Positions 1 to 9,561 are shown, numbered from the stretch's first letter. The stretch is DNA of 64,000 nt from Phycisphaerales bacterium (GCA_020847175.1 JADLCM010000019.1:1-64000); one strand, 5' to 3'. Program-made: numbers and translations. Notes: a model not told the origin generated them from the letters alone.

Positions 1-82
1 CGGGCACGTAGATGGCCTGCACCGAGGTAATGGCGCCCTTGGCCGTCGAGGTGATGCGCTCCTGCAGTTCACCCATCTCGGT
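1..82 (-). other. In-frame continuation of atpD beyond an internal TAG
   Basis: Reading on past the TAG at 83-85 in the same minus-strand frame gives TEMGELQERITSTAKG followed by AITSVQAIYVP up to the window edge. This is the textbook F1-beta sequence that should follow YQPTL. There is no frame change and no further stop in the visible part. The rest of the beta subunit therefore seems to be present but separated from its N-terminal part by one stop codon. No obvious restart codon with a ribosome-binding site is visible within these 82 bases. Confidence 0.8.
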
Positions 83-1009
<927 letters not shown>

Positions 1010-1204
1010 TCATCCGCGCGGGCCCGGGAGGGCTCCAAGGGTAGCGCGAAGGCCGCGTCGGGGCCAGTTTCAGAGCGTTGCGGCGCGCCTGCCTTGCGCC
1101 GCTGGTCGGTAAAAGTTCGCGGGATACACGACAGTTCTTTCCGTGGCCGCCCCCGCCGCGCCGCAGCCGCCCTTTCGGGGCTCTCTCGAGTGTCGCGCGT
1201 CTTG

Positions 1205-1210
1205 TACCAT
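1205..1210 (+). promoter_or_regulatory. Possible -10 box TACCAT
   Basis: TACCAT lies 36 bases upstream of the ATG at 1246 in the 284-bp divergent region shared with atpD. It fits the relaxed TAnnnT form of -10 boxes in high-GC bacteria and recurs near other starts here. No clear -35 box is seen. Confidence 0.3.
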
Positions 1211-1245
1211 GCGCTCGGGGCCGACGCGCGCCCGGAGACCTCGTC

Positions 1246-1872
1246 ATGGCCCTCACCAAGGAGCAGGCCCAGAAGATCACGGATGTCGTCGCCGCCGACG
1301 AGCGCTGCGTCAAGCACATCGACAGCACGTTCGCGGCCTTCATCCCCGACACCATCGGCTTCGCGGGGGGCACGCGGAACTTTGCGATGGTGCTCGGCAA
1401 CCTGCCCAGCGATGTCGTGGGCCTGATCGCCGACCCGGTGGGAAACCTGGTGCGCGAGGGGGCGTACTACGTGGGGCACAACTACGTGCACCCCTATCTG
1501 CCTTCCGAGCCGCAAGGCCGGTGGAAGTTCTGGCGTCCCTTCGACAACGCCGACCCCGAGATCGAAGCCTACATCTGCATCGGCATCGCCAACCTCACCG
1601 TCGAAGTCATCAACGCCGCGATCAAGAGCGGCGTGCTGAAAGAGGCGGGCGTCACTCAGGCGGAGTTCTGCGATCGCGCCACGGGCATCGCCCACGCCGC
1701 CACTCGCGTCAAGATGGAAGATGAGACCGACTACGTCTTTGACTGGCACTGCACGCTCAACGTCAAGAACCCCATGGTCTACAAGACCGAAGACTGGCAC
1801 AACTGCACCGGGGGCGAAACGCTCGCCAACTTCGAGGGGTACACGGACGAAAAGGCCAAGCCGGAACGGTGA
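1246..1872 (+). CDS. Conserved hypothetical protein, 208 aa
   Basis: I do not recognise this protein. It starts MALTKEQAQK and is well formed, with no signal peptide and no clear membrane span. It has a moderately hydrophobic middle (residues about 30-75), several aromatic and histidine residues (AYYVGHNYVHPYLP) and Cys residues in the ERCVKHID and DWHCTLNV segments. I chose ATG 1246 over upstream in-frame starts because a GGAG-containing stretch lies about ten bases before it and the upstream translation looks like noncoding sequence. It is divergent from atpD and followed by the convergent aldehyde dehydrogenase gene. No function is proposed. Confidence 0.75.
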   Translation: MALTKEQAQKITDVVAADERCVKHIDSTFAAFIPDTIGFAGGTRNFAMVLGNLPSDVVGLIADPVGNLVREGAYYVGHNYVHPYLPSEPQGRWKFWRPFDNADPEIEAYICIGIANLTVEVINAAIKSGVLKEAGVTQAEFCDRATGIAHAATRVKMEDETDYVFDWHCTLNVKNPMVYKTEDWHNCTGGETLANFEGYTDEKAKPER

Positions 1873-1941
1873 GCGTCGCCGTGCGCGCCCAGGTCTTGTG
1901 GCGTGGTCGGCTGCCCGTCACCGTGTGGTCGGCCTCCCGCT

Positions 1942-3555
1942 CTATTCCCCGCCCGTCCGCACGTACGCCCGCAGCCCCTGCCTGCCCCCCTCACGCCCGA
2001 AGCCCGATTCCTTGTACCCGCCGAAGGGGGCGGCAGGGTCGAACATGTTGTATGTATTGCACCAGATGACGCCCGCCTTGAGGCGCGCTGCCACCTCGAA
2101 CACCTTCGAGCCCTTATCCGTCCACACCCCCGCCGCCAGGCCGTAGGGCGTGTTATTCGCGCGCTGAATCGCCTCCTCGGGCGTGCGGAAGGTCGTGACC
2201 GCGAGCACCGGGCCGAAGATTTCCTCGCGCGCGATCGCCGCGGAGGGTTGCACCCCAGTGAACAGGCAGGGGCGGCACCAGAATCCCTTGAGGCTGCCGT
2301 TGGTCGCCGCGCTCGGCATCGGGCCCTCGCCCTTCCAGGTGCTCAATCCCTGGCCCAGCACCCCGCCGACATGGCACTCGGCCTCGCGCGAGCCGATGTC
2401 GAGGTAGCGCCGGATCGTCTCGGCCTGGGCGCGCGAGTTGATCGCCCCCACATCCGTGTTCTTGTCCAGGGGGTCGCCCACGCGCAGCGTCGCGAGGCGG
2501 CGCTTGAGCCGCTTCACGACCTCGTCGTGAATGCCCTCCTGCACCAGCAGCCGCGAGCCGGCGCAGCATACGTGACCCTGGTTGAAGTAGATGCCCTGGA
2601 TGATGCCCTCGACGGCCTGGTCCAGGCTCGCGTCCTCAAAGATGATGTGGGGCGACTTGCCCCCCAGTTCCAGCGTCAGCCGCTTTGCCGTGCCCGCCGC
2701 GGCGCGCGCGATGCGCTTGCCCACCTCGGTTGATCCCGTAAAGGCGATTTTGTCCACCCCCGGGTGGTTCACCAGCGCCGCACCCGTGCGCCCGTCGCCG
2801 GTCACGATGTTGACGACGCCCGGCGGCAGCTCGACCTCGTGCAGGATCTCCGCCAGCCGCAGCGCCGTCAGCGGCGTCGTCTCGGCGGGCTTGAGCACCA
2901 CGGTGTTGCCGCAGGCGAGCGCCGGGGCCAGTTTCCACGCGGCCATGAGCAGCGGGAAGTTCCAGGGGATGATCTGCCCGCAGACGCCGACCGGCCGATG
3001 GCCGCCCCCGAACACCCAGTCCAGCTTGTCGGCCCAGCCCGCGTGGTAGAAGAAATGGGCCGCGGCGAGCGGGATGTCTACATCGCGGCTCTCGCGGATC
3101 GGCTTGCCCCCGTCCATGGTCTCCAGCACCGCGAGTTCGCGGGCCCGCTCCTGGATGCGCCGGCTGATGCGGAAGATGTACTTGGCCCGCTCGGTCGCGG
3201 GCAGCGCCTGCCACGCGGGCAGAGCCGCGCGTGCCGCCCGCACCGCGTGGTCCACGTCCGCCTCCGACCCCTGCGCGACCTCGGCGAGCACTGCTTCGTT
3301 GGCCGGGTTGACGGTGGGGAAGTGCGCGCCCTCGCCGGGTTCAACGAACTGACCCCCGATGAAGTGCCCGTAGCGCGGCGCGATCGCGACCTTCACCGTC
3401 TCGGGCGCGGGGGCATACTCCCACGCCCCGCCGAACGCCGCGGCGAGATCCGCAATCGCTGCGGAGCGCGAGGGAGTGCGCGGGAACGCCGGAATGCGCC
3501 TGCTGCTGGAGTATTCGCGCTTGGGTTTTCGAAGGGTGTTGTGACTCTTCGGCAT
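1942..3555 (-). CDS. NAD(P)-dependent aldehyde dehydrogenase family protein
   Basis: Oxidises an aldehyde to the acid with NAD(P)+. It has 537 residues against a usual 480-500; the excess is an N-terminal extension of about 60 residues before RYGHFIGGQF. Visible family signatures are PWNFPLLMAAWKLAPAL, FTGSTEVGK (Rossmann loop), ELGGKSP with the general-base Glu near residue 296, and FNQGHVCCAGSR with the nucleophile Cys near 330 (His replaces the usual Gln of GQ). FGPV and PFGGYKESGFGRE close the fold. It lies downstream of deoC on the same strand with one small gene between. DeoC releases acetaldehyde plus glyceraldehyde-3-phosphate, so acetaldehyde is a plausible substrate; that is inference from context. 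Confidence 0.92.
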   Translation of the reverse strand: MPKSHNTLRKPKREYSSSRRIPAFPRTPSRSAAIADLAAAFGGAWEYAPAPETVKVAIAPRYGHFIGGQFVEPGEGAHFPTVNPANEAVLAEVAQGSEADVDHAVRAARAALPAWQALPATERAKYIFRISRRIQERARELAVLETMDGGKPIRESRDVDIPLAAAHFFYHAGWADKLDWVFGGGHRPVGVCGQIIPWNFPLLMAAWKLAPALACGNTVVLKPAETTPLTALRLAEILHEVELPPGVVNIVTGDGRTGAALVNHPGVDKIAFTGSTEVGKRIARAAAGTAKRLTLELGGKSPHIIFEDASLDQAVEGIIQGIYFNQGHVCCAGSRLLVQEGIHDEVVKRLKRRLATLRVGDPLDKNTDVGAINSRAQAETIRRYLDIGSREAECHVGGVLGQGLSTWKGEGPMPSAATNGSLKGFWCRPCLFTGVQPSAAIAREEIFGPVLAVTTFRTPEEAIQRANNTPYGLAAGVWTDKGSKVFEVAARLKAGVIWCNTYNMFDPAAPFGGYKESGFGREGGRQGLRAYVRTGGE

Positions 3556-3602
3556 GGTGGGTTCCAGAAGTGACGGGTTGTCGGTGCAAAAACCAAGGCA
3601 CG

Positions 3603-4259
3603 CTAACCCTGTCGGGGCACTTTCAAACTACGCTGGTGAATGAGGGGTTGCAGCTTCCCTCGTATCTGCTCAACCGATTTTTGAAAGATTGTCGTGGCTC
3701 GGAATTCCGCGCGACTGGAGTCGTCACTGGACATGAAATTGAGAGCACGGAAGCGCTCGGGACTCGCCCCGGAGGCGCCTAGCGAGGGGTCAAAGAGTGT
3801 GGTTCCGAAATTGAACAGATTCCTGCTCAACTCCGCAAGTTGATTCATCGCTTTCGTGATGTCGGCGTCACAGAGAACCCCAACCAGGAATGCGCGATCG
3901 CGGACGCGATGGAACGCCGCGTCGAACGCGCGATACCTGTACTGCCAAGCGAGATACCCCTTCTGTTCTTCGTCATATGACAACGGCGCGCTTTTGCCTG
4001 TTTCTTGGCAGGCCTTTTGAGCTGCGTCCGCCAACTCGCCCATGGATGTGAAGGTCTGTCGCGCACGATCAAGCGCCTCGCGCATCGACTCAAGTGCCGT
4101 GAGCAACGCCAGCACTGCTTCAAAGGCTGCTTTGCCCTTGTGTTCCGCGTGCCAGTCCGAGATTCCACTCCGCGCAACCCGGACACCCCAGATCGCCACG
4201 GCCAACGTACAGCCGTCTATCAGCGCACCAATCCAACCTGTGATCGCGCACTCGGTCAC
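3603..4259 (-). CDS. Small membrane-anchored hypothetical protein coupled to deoC
   Basis: 218 residues, starting at GTG (4257-4259), which overlaps the TAG stop of deoC by one base (TAGTG); translational coupling is therefore likely. Residues about 8-28 form one hydrophobic span (WIGALIDGCTLAVAIWGVRV), followed by a mainly helical, charged cytoplasmic or periplasmic region with many Glu, Arg and Ala residues. I recognise no domain. Base composition is visibly lower in G+C than in the flanking genes, which suggests a later insertion between deoC and the aldehyde dehydrogenase gene. No link to deoxyribose metabolism is visible in the protein itself. Confidence 0.7.
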   Translation of the reverse strand: MTECAITGWIGALIDGCTLAVAIWGVRVARSGISDWHAEHKGKAAFEAVLALLTALESMREALDRARQTFTSMGELADAAQKACQETGKSAPLSYDEEQKGYLAWQYRYRAFDAAFHRVRDRAFLVGVLCDADITKAMNQLAELSRNLFNFGTTLFDPSLGASGASPERFRALNFMSSDDSSRAEFRATTIFQKSVEQIRGKLQPLIHQRSLKVPRQG

Positions 4260-5230
4260 TACGCCTCCGCAAAGTCATCGAATGACTGGTACACGCCCGA
4301 CTTCTCTTTCACCAGCTGTCGCAGAATGTCGTTGAGCAGCGAACTGGCGCCGAAGCGGAAGAGTTCGGGCGTCAGCCAGGCATCGCCGAGGGTCTCCTTC
4401 ACCAGCACCAGGTATTGCAGCGCTGTCTTGGCGGTGCGGATGCCCCCGGCGGGCTTCATGCCGATGGGGGAGGGCAATGGGGAATGGGCAGCAGGCAATG
4501 GGCCAGAGGGACCGCCGCAGGCATCGCGGATCGCTTCGAGCATCACCAGCGTCACCGGCAGGGTCGCCGCCGGGGTCACCTTCCCCGTGCTCGTCTTGAT
4601 GAAATCGCCGGGGCGGATGTTCTCGATGGCGAGGTCGCTCGCGCGCCGGACGTTATCCAGCGTTTCGAGTTCCCCGGTTTCAAGAATCACCTTGAGGTGG
4701 GCCTCGCCGCACGCCTGCACGGTCTCTCGAATCTCCCGGGCCACCTCGTCGTATCGCCCGGCAAGGAAGGCCCCCCGGTTGATCACCATGTCGATCTCAT
4801 CGGCCCCGTCGCGCACCGCCATCTGCACGTCGCGCAGGCGCACCGCGAGCGGGTACTGGCCGCTCGGGAAGCCCGTCGCCACGCTGGCCACGCGCACCGT
4901 CCGCCCCTCGGGCTGGGCTCGGTGCAGTTCGTCCACGACCGGCTTGATCATGCTCGGGTAGACGCAGACCGCCGCCACCGGCGGCAGGCGCACCCCCAGC
5001 ACATCCTGATCGCGCTCGAAGGGGCGCGCCGCCTTGCGGCAGAGACTCCGCACCTTTCCGGGCGAGTCCTTGCCTTCCAGCGTGGTCAGGTCGATCATCG
5101 CCAGGGCGAGCGTCAGGCCCGCGACCTTGGCCTGCTTCTTGATCGAGCGCGTCCCGAGTATCGCGCACCGACGCTGCACCATCACCGGATCGACCGTGGG
5201 CATGTGGGATGGTAGGAAAGCCCCCGCCAT
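4259..5230 (-). CDS. deoC: Deoxyribose-phosphate aldolase with a short repeat-derived insert
   Basis: Cleaves 2-deoxyribose-5-phosphate to glyceraldehyde-3-phosphate and acetaldehyde. The 323-residue protein has the DeoC markers VASVATGFPSG, DGADEIDMVIN (catalytic Asp), FIKTSTGK (Schiff-base Lys near 212) and GMKPAGGIRT (second active-site Lys near 259). Between these two lysines, at residues about 238-257, is a Gly/Pro/Ser/His-rich insert (CGGPSGPLPAAHSPLPSPIG) encoded by the low-complexity repeat at 4471-4510. The N-terminal 45 residues are also longer than in E. coli DeoC; a later start at MPTVDPV is possible. First gene of a likely operon with the coupled small gene and the aldehyde dehydrogenase. 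Confidence 0.92.
   Translation of the reverse strand: MAGAFLPSHMPTVDPVMVQRRCAILGTRSIKKQAKVAGLTLALAMIDLTTLEGKDSPGKVRSLCRKAARPFERDQDVLGVRLPPVAAVCVYPSMIKPVVDELHRAQPEGRTVRVASVATGFPSGQYPLAVRLRDVQMAVRDGADEIDMVINRGAFLAGRYDEVAREIRETVQACGEAHLKVILETGELETLDNVRRASDLAIENIRPGDFIKTSTGKVTPAATLPVTLVMLEAIRDACGGPSGPLPAAHSPLPSPIGMKPAGGIRTAKTALQYLVLVKETLGDAWLTPELFRFGASSLLNDILRQLVKEKSGVYQSFDDFAEA
4471..4510. repeat. Low-complexity GGCAATGG-type repeat inside deoC
   Basis: Overlapping copies of a short unit (GGCAATGGGGAATGGGCAG, then GGCAATGGGCCAGAGGG) lie in frame inside deoC and encode the Pro/Ser/His-rich loop between the two active-site lysines. The words differ in style from the surrounding coding sequence and look like a small minisatellite. 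Confidence 0.65.
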
Positions 5231-5367
5231 TCCCGGTCCCGGGCGCGTGTATCGCGCCGGCCGATGAATATGGGCCCGGCGACGTTTGGCGCGCGGGCCC
5301 GCAGGGGGGGGCAGGGGTTCACATCACGCCGAATGCGAGGTGAGGCCGCGTCCGCGGTTGCGCCTCC

Positions 5368-6183
5368 TCAATAGTCGCGCCCGCGGATGCCGTCGGGGGT
5401 GTCGTGCAGTCGCGTCCGCGAGCCCGAGATGGCGTTGCGGGCCGCCGGCGCGGCGTGCAGGGGGTTGATCGCATCCGCGTGCCCGTCGGCGAAGACCATC
5501 GGCGTCGGAAAGTCGTAGTGGTCTTCGGTCTCGTCGAGTCGCGGCTCCTTGCGGACATAGGACAGGTCCACATCCCAGAGCATCACCTTGCCGGAGGGAA
5601 ACAGCACGTCACCCGGGGCCGCCCCCCTGTAGAGCGAGGGCAGTTCTTCGGCGCGGGGCGGGTTTGACTCGTTCCACACGCGGGGAGACGCGACAAACGA
5701 GTTGGAATACCTCCACGAGATGTGCGGCTTGAGGTCGTTGATGTCAAACTCAAACTCGCTCGACGGGAGTTTCGTCTCGAGCCCCGGGCTCACCCACGTC
5801 GCGTAGTTCTCCGCCCAGGGCGCCGTCGCCGAGAGCAGCGCGGGCCAGAGCGATTCGAGGTGCCAGTGGCTGCTCGTCCCCACGATCGTCCCCACCGGGT
5901 ACCACTTCACGAAGATGATCCCGGGCCGGGGCGGCACGCGCACGCCCTCGGGCAGGTGCGCATCGTCGGTGTAGGGATACGTCGTGTACTCCCCGGCATA
6001 CTGCTCAAACGCCGCGCCCACCATGCGCCCGTTCGAGAGGGCCTGCGTCTCCTTGGCGCTCTGCTTCGCCCCCGCGAGCGCCGGCAGCAGGATGGAGATA
6101 ATGATGGAGGTGATGACGATCACCACGAGCAGTTCGATCAGCGTAAACCCCGCTCGGGCCCGCCCCGCCTCGATGCCGGCCAT
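5368..6183 (-). CDS. Prepilin-type N-terminal cleavage/methylation domain protein
   Basis: Type II/IV pseudopilin-like protein. The N-terminus is MAGIEAGRARAG followed by FTLIELLVVIVITSIIISIL. A prepilin peptidase would cut after the Gly and methylate Phe+1; Glu+5 is present. The rest (to 271 residues) is an extracytoplasmic globular domain, with a late AFADGHA-like element (MVFADGHADAINPL) of the type seen in planctomycete DUF1559-like pseudopilins. I set the start at 6183, not at longer upstream options, because AAGGAG stands six bases before this ATG and puts the cleavage site at the normal distance. It follows the membrane-anchored gene at 6243-7172, 59 bp away on the same strand, probably in one transcript. 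Confidence 0.85.
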   Translation of the reverse strand: MAGIEAGRARAGFTLIELLVVIVITSIIISILLPALAGAKQSAKETQALSNGRMVGAAFEQYAGEYTTYPYTDDAHLPEGVRVPPRPGIIFVKWYPVGTIVGTSSHWHLESLWPALLSATAPWAENYATWVSPGLETKLPSSEFEFDINDLKPHISWRYSNSFVASPRVWNESNPPRAEELPSLYRGAAPGDVLFPSGKVMLWDVDLSYVRKEPRLDETEDHYDFPTPMVFADGHADAINPLHAAPAARNAISGSRTRLHDTPDGIRGRDY

Positions 6184-6242
6184 GCGATTCTCCTTGCCCC
6201 GCGGCGCGCCGCTCCGGACACGCGACTCCGGAAGTTGTCGGT

Positions 6243-7172
6243 TCAATCGCGCTGACGGGGCATGAAGCCCTCGCGCAGCGCCTGGTTGTGCAGATAGAGG
6301 TCGTACGCCGCGGGCTGCCAGCGCTTCGCCTGCGCGTCCCACACCATGATGACGCCCAGGTGCATGTCCGGCGACTCGCTCGTGGACCCCTTGACCCGCA
6401 CGGGCGCCAGCACCTGCACCGCACGCCGCCCCTTGGCGACGAAGTCGTCAAGCCCGGGAAAGAGCCCCCGGGGCCAGTTGCGCACGAGCGTCGTCGATGT
6501 CTCGGCGCCGTCTTCGCCTCTCCGGTTCATCTGGTTCACCACCATCATGCCCGCCTGAGCGTACTTCCAGTCCTCGCCCGCGGCGGCTCCCGTGGGCACC
6601 GGACGCACCGTGACCTTTGACGTGTCGATCGAGGCATAGCCGAGCTGGTCGGCGTACTGCGCAAAGAGGGCGCGGATCGTCGGGCGATCCTCCGGGGGCC
6701 GTTCGCCCCCCAGCGCCGCAAGGGCATCGATGAACCCCTCCTCGGAATCCGCAAACAGCGGCGCGAGCACGCTGGTGGCGTCCTCCGCGAGTCTCTCTCG
6801 CCCGAACGCGCCGAGGTCCGCGAGCCCGGCTCCCTCGCTCGCGGCCTCAATCCCCCGGCTCAGCGATTCGGCCTGCGACGCCAACGCCTCAACGTCCCTG
6901 ACCTTCTCAAAGGTGTACTCGCCTTGGGGCGAGGGGAGGTCAAGCCCCGGGCCTTGGCCCGGCGCGCGCGTCATCCGCCGCTCGTTCGACGCCAGCGGGG
7001 GCGGGTCGCCCGGCGCAGTCGCGGCCCGTTCGCGGAACATCCGCGTGCGCCCTTCCTTCACCGGCTTGAAAAACTGATATCCCGCCCGACCCACCCACCC
7101 CAGCCCGGCCAGGGCCAAGACCCCCAGGACGGTCGCCTTAGTCAAGTAGGTTGCGCGCGCCCGGTCAGTCAT
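6243..7172 (-). CDS. Membrane-anchored hypothetical protein
   Basis: 309 residues, not recognised. Residues about 12-32 (TKATVLGVLALAGLGWVGRA) form one N-terminal membrane anchor, followed by a Pro/Arg-rich linker to about residue 75 and then an extracytoplasmic domain with helical stretches and a C-terminal mixed region (MHLGVIMVWDAQAKRWQPAA). It has no lipobox. It lies directly upstream of the pseudopilin-like gene on the same strand, so a shared job in a type II/IV-like surface structure is possible but not shown. Confidence 0.75.
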   Translation of the reverse strand: MTDRARATYLTKATVLGVLALAGLGWVGRAGYQFFKPVKEGRTRMFRERAATAPGDPPPLASNERRMTRAPGQGPGLDLPSPQGEYTFEKVRDVEALASQAESLSRGIEAASEGAGLADLGAFGRERLAEDATSVLAPLFADSEEGFIDALAALGGERPPEDRPTIRALFAQYADQLGYASIDTSKVTVRPVPTGAAAGEDWKYAQAGMMVVNQMNRRGEDGAETSTTLVRNWPRGLFPGLDDFVAKGRRAVQVLAPVRVKGSTSESPDMHLGVIMVWDAQAKRWQPAAYDLYLHNQALREGFMPRQRD

Positions 7173-7511
7173 GGCATGCCCCCGATTTGGGGGACGGCGA
7201 GCCCCAGCCGCCCAACCGCCACCCGATGCGCCCGAATCAGGCCGCCGTCACAAACCGGGCCACTTTCCTCATTTCACGCGCCGCGGGTGCGCATCTCGGG
7301 GCTGTTTTCGGACCCGCTGCCGGCACGGTGCTGCCCCCAGGGCCCGAAAGCGCGCCGATTGCGCCCTTTCCGGGCGTGTGCCGAATCAAGTTGGCGAAGC
7401 GGTAAGTCTTGCGCGGGGTCGCCGGCTCCGGGGAAGCCACGGGCGCACAAGTCGCGCGATGGCCGGTCGGGTACCCGCCGATGAAAGCAGACACCCTCTG
7501 GAGGCCGACGA
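7173..7511. other. Intergenic region, 339 bp
   Basis: I recognise no gene, RNA or repeat here. It is the upstream region of two divergent genes (6243-7172 minus and 7512-7745 plus). The only clear signal is GGAGG at 7500-7504, seven bases before the GTG at 7512. Confidence 0.5.
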
Positions 7512-7745
7512 GTGAGCACCATGCCGAGCCTTCGCCTGATCTGGCCCGCCGACGAAACCACCGATGCAATCCCCTTCCCCCGCCAGGGGCTGGAGCGCCC
7601 ACGCTGGGGTCGCCTCGTGGGGGTCGATCCCATCAAGATGGCCGAACGGGCCCTGGCCGAGACCGAAGAGGGTATGAAGAGCCTCGAAGCGCTTCTCAAG
7701 CCCTTCGAGTTCTCGGCCCCGTCAGACGGCCCCCGCGCGGCGTAA
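7512..7745 (+). CDS. Small hypothetical protein, 77 aa
   Basis: Starts at GTG 7512 (reading MSTMPSLRLIWP), supported by GGAGG at 7500-7504 with seven-base spacing. An ATG four codons later is the alternative. The short protein has a hydrophobic N-terminus, a middle LVGVDPIKMAERALAE and a helical Glu-rich stretch. It carries no recognised motif, no signal peptide and no cysteines. The good ribosome-binding site, the isolated position and the stop just before the convergent phosphatase gene favour a real gene. Confidence 0.55.
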   Translation: MSTMPSLRLIWPADETTDAIPFPRQGLERPRWGRLVGVDPIKMAERALAETEEGMKSLEALLKPFEFSAPSDGPRAA

Positions 7746-7759
7746 TCGCCCGCGAGGGC

Positions 7760-8752
7760 TCAGTCTCGATACTCGCTGTGGCACGCCGTGCACGATGCGC
7801 CGATTCCCTTGAGCGCCGGCGTCAGCGTCGCGGCCTCCGGCGTCGCTGACGCGAGCAGGTCTTCCAGTTGCTGCGCCTTGGCGCGGCTTTCCTCCATCAA
7901 CCGCAGAAACTCCGCCGGCTTGCGCCGCGCGTACTCCCCCGCAGCCAGCGTGCGAAAGTGGTCGGCAAGGCGCCCCGCCTCGGCGGGAGGCACCAGGTCG
8001 GGGTGATCCGGCGGGGGGCGCCACCCGGCCTTCTCGATGAGTTTGAGATGCTCAAACGCCTCGTCGATCTCGACCATGCCCTGCACAAAGCCGGAGGGTC
8101 TGGAGACCGCCGGAAAATCACCCGGGATCGCATCGATCGCGCTCACCTTGACCACCGTTGCCGCGGCGGCGCATTCGTATAGGCCGGTGTATGTCGGGGC
8201 GGTGCCGGAGATTCTCATCCGCGCCACACCCTGTTCCGGGGTCAGCCAGCCGAGGCTGGAGGCAATCGCCGCCGCCGCTCCCGCGCTGCGGTGCTTCCCG
8301 TGGTGGCAATGGATGTAGACCGGCCCCTCGCGCCGGGCATCGCGTGCGGCCCGGGCAAGTTCCAGCCGGCGCGACTCGTCGAAGCCGTTGTACCCGATGG
8401 GCAGGTGGATGTAGCGCATCCCGAATGCCGCGGCGCGCTCCGCCTCGGGCTCGGCGCCGTCCACGCTGATGATGGTCCGAACGCCCATCGCGGCGAGCGT
8501 CGCGAACCCCGCATCGCCTTCGGGCGCGCTGCCGGAGACGAACCCGTCGTGAAAGGCGACTGCGTTGTGAATGCCGGGATACTCGCGGGGCGCCACCTCG
8601 GTGACGGAGGGCATCGCGAGGGTGGTCCGGCCCTGCACCTGTCGGGCTTCGGCGGGTCGTTCGACGCTCGGCTGGCCGCACCCCGCACCGAACACAACGG
8701 CACATCCGGAGCAGGATGTCAGGAAACGAAATCCGGCCGTACGCATCGCCAT
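7760..8752 (-). CDS. Exported tyrosine/dual-specificity phosphatase fused to a cytochrome c'-like domain
   Basis: 330 residues. The N-terminus is a signal peptide ending in a lipobox-like FGAGC (Cys25). Residues about 55-200 form a dual-specificity phosphatase-like fold with the P-loop HCHHGKHRSAG, a CX5R motif (Cys149, Arg155). The C-terminal third is helical and ends ASCTACHSEYRD, a CxxCH haem c site (Cys321, Cys324, His325) in the position and context typical of cytochrome c'/c556 four-helix domains. Export would allow haem attachment in the periplasm. I chose ATG 8752 because GGAGAAGGG precedes it. The pairing of these two domains is unusual. The substrate is unknown; the haem may sense redox state or gas, which is inference. 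Confidence 0.85.
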   Translation of the reverse strand: MAMRTAGFRFLTSCSGCAVVFGAGCGQPSVERPAEARQVQGRTTLAMPSVTEVAPREYPGIHNAVAFHDGFVSGSAPEGDAGFATLAAMGVRTIISVDGAEPEAERAAAFGMRYIHLPIGYNGFDESRRLELARAARDARREGPVYIHCHHGKHRSAGAAAAIASSLGWLTPEQGVARMRISGTAPTYTGLYECAAAATVVKVSAIDAIPGDFPAVSRPSGFVQGMVEIDEAFEHLKLIEKAGWRPPPDHPDLVPPAEAGRLADHFRTLAAGEYARRKPAEFLRLMEESRAKAQQLEDLLASATPEAATLTPALKGIGASCTACHSEYRD

Positions 8753-8984
8753 TCCCTTCTCCGTGCGTTCCTTGAGAACCATACCTGCGGAGTCTTGGTG
8801 CGAACCCATCGCCGCGCCGTCGCCCGTGAGGAAGGTGCCCGCTGCCGCCCACCCCGGACCCGCGAGGCCAACGACCGAGGTCGGTGCCCGCGGCCTGAAG
8901 CCAGGCCTGCAAGTGCTCGACGACGATCCACGATAGTCTCTCCCCGCGGCGTCCGTTGCGGCGCCGACGCCCTCGGAGAGTCGC

Positions 8985-9533
8985 ATGAAACCTCTCGCCC
9001 TTCTGGCCGCGGGCCTCGCCGGCGTGATCTTTCTTGGCGGGTGCGCCTCGCGTTCCGCCGGCGCGTGCGCCATGTGCGATTCGGGAGCCTGTCACGCTTC
9101 CGATGCGCCCCGGCCGAGCGCCATGGCCTCACCCCAGGGAGCACCCACCATGCAGCTCGGCGCGTTCTCCGTCAGTCTCGCGGTCAAAGACCTCGGCGCA
9201 TCGAAGGCGTTCTACGAAAAACTCGGCTTCGCTCCGATGGGAGGCGATGGGAAGGGCTGGCTCATCCTTCAGAACGGCACGACCACGATCGGACTGTTCC
9301 AGGGCATGTTCGATAAGAACATCCTGACCTTCAACCCCGGCTGGAACCACCGGACGGAGACGCTCGCGGCGTTTGACGACGTGCGTGACATCCAGCGTCG
9401 CCTCGTCGCAGCGGGAATCACGCCGGTGATGGCCGCGGAGGAGACCTCGACGGGCCCGGCCTCGTTCGTGATCGTGGACCCCGACGGCAACAGCATCCTG
9501 TTCGACCAGCACGTGCCGAGGCCCGCGAAGTGA
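8985..9533 (+). CDS. Lipoprotein with a glyoxalase/VOC domain
   Basis: 182 residues. The N-terminus [20 protein letters not shown] is a lipoprotein signal with the lipobox at GGC, followed by a Cys/Ala-rich linker. From residue about 58 comes a vicinal-oxygen-chelate fold: [21 protein letters not shown], then [16 protein letters not shown] and the closing [19 protein letters not shown] proteins include glyoxalases, dioxygenases and antibiotic-binding proteins, and the exact reaction cannot be read here. Lipidation would place it at the membrane outside the cytoplasm, which is less common for this fold. The next gene, 28 bp downstream, is also a lipoprotein. Confidence 0.85.
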   Translation: MKPLALLAAGLAGVIFLGGCASRSAGACAMCDSGACHASDAPRPSAMASPQGAPTMQLGAFSVSLAVKDLGASKAFYEKLGFAPMGGDGKGWLILQNGTTTIGLFQGMFDKNILTFNPGWNHRTETLAAFDDVRDIQRRLVAAGITPVMAAEETSTGPASFVIVDPDGNSILFDQHVPRPAK

Positions 9534-9561
9534 CACGCGGCGCGCGGGCCAACAATGCGTC

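Noticed and set aside
7173-7511. A riboswitch or known small RNA in the gap before the 77-aa gene
   Set aside because: I compared it by eye with GEMM, TPP, SRP, RNase P and tmRNA core words and found no convincing match.
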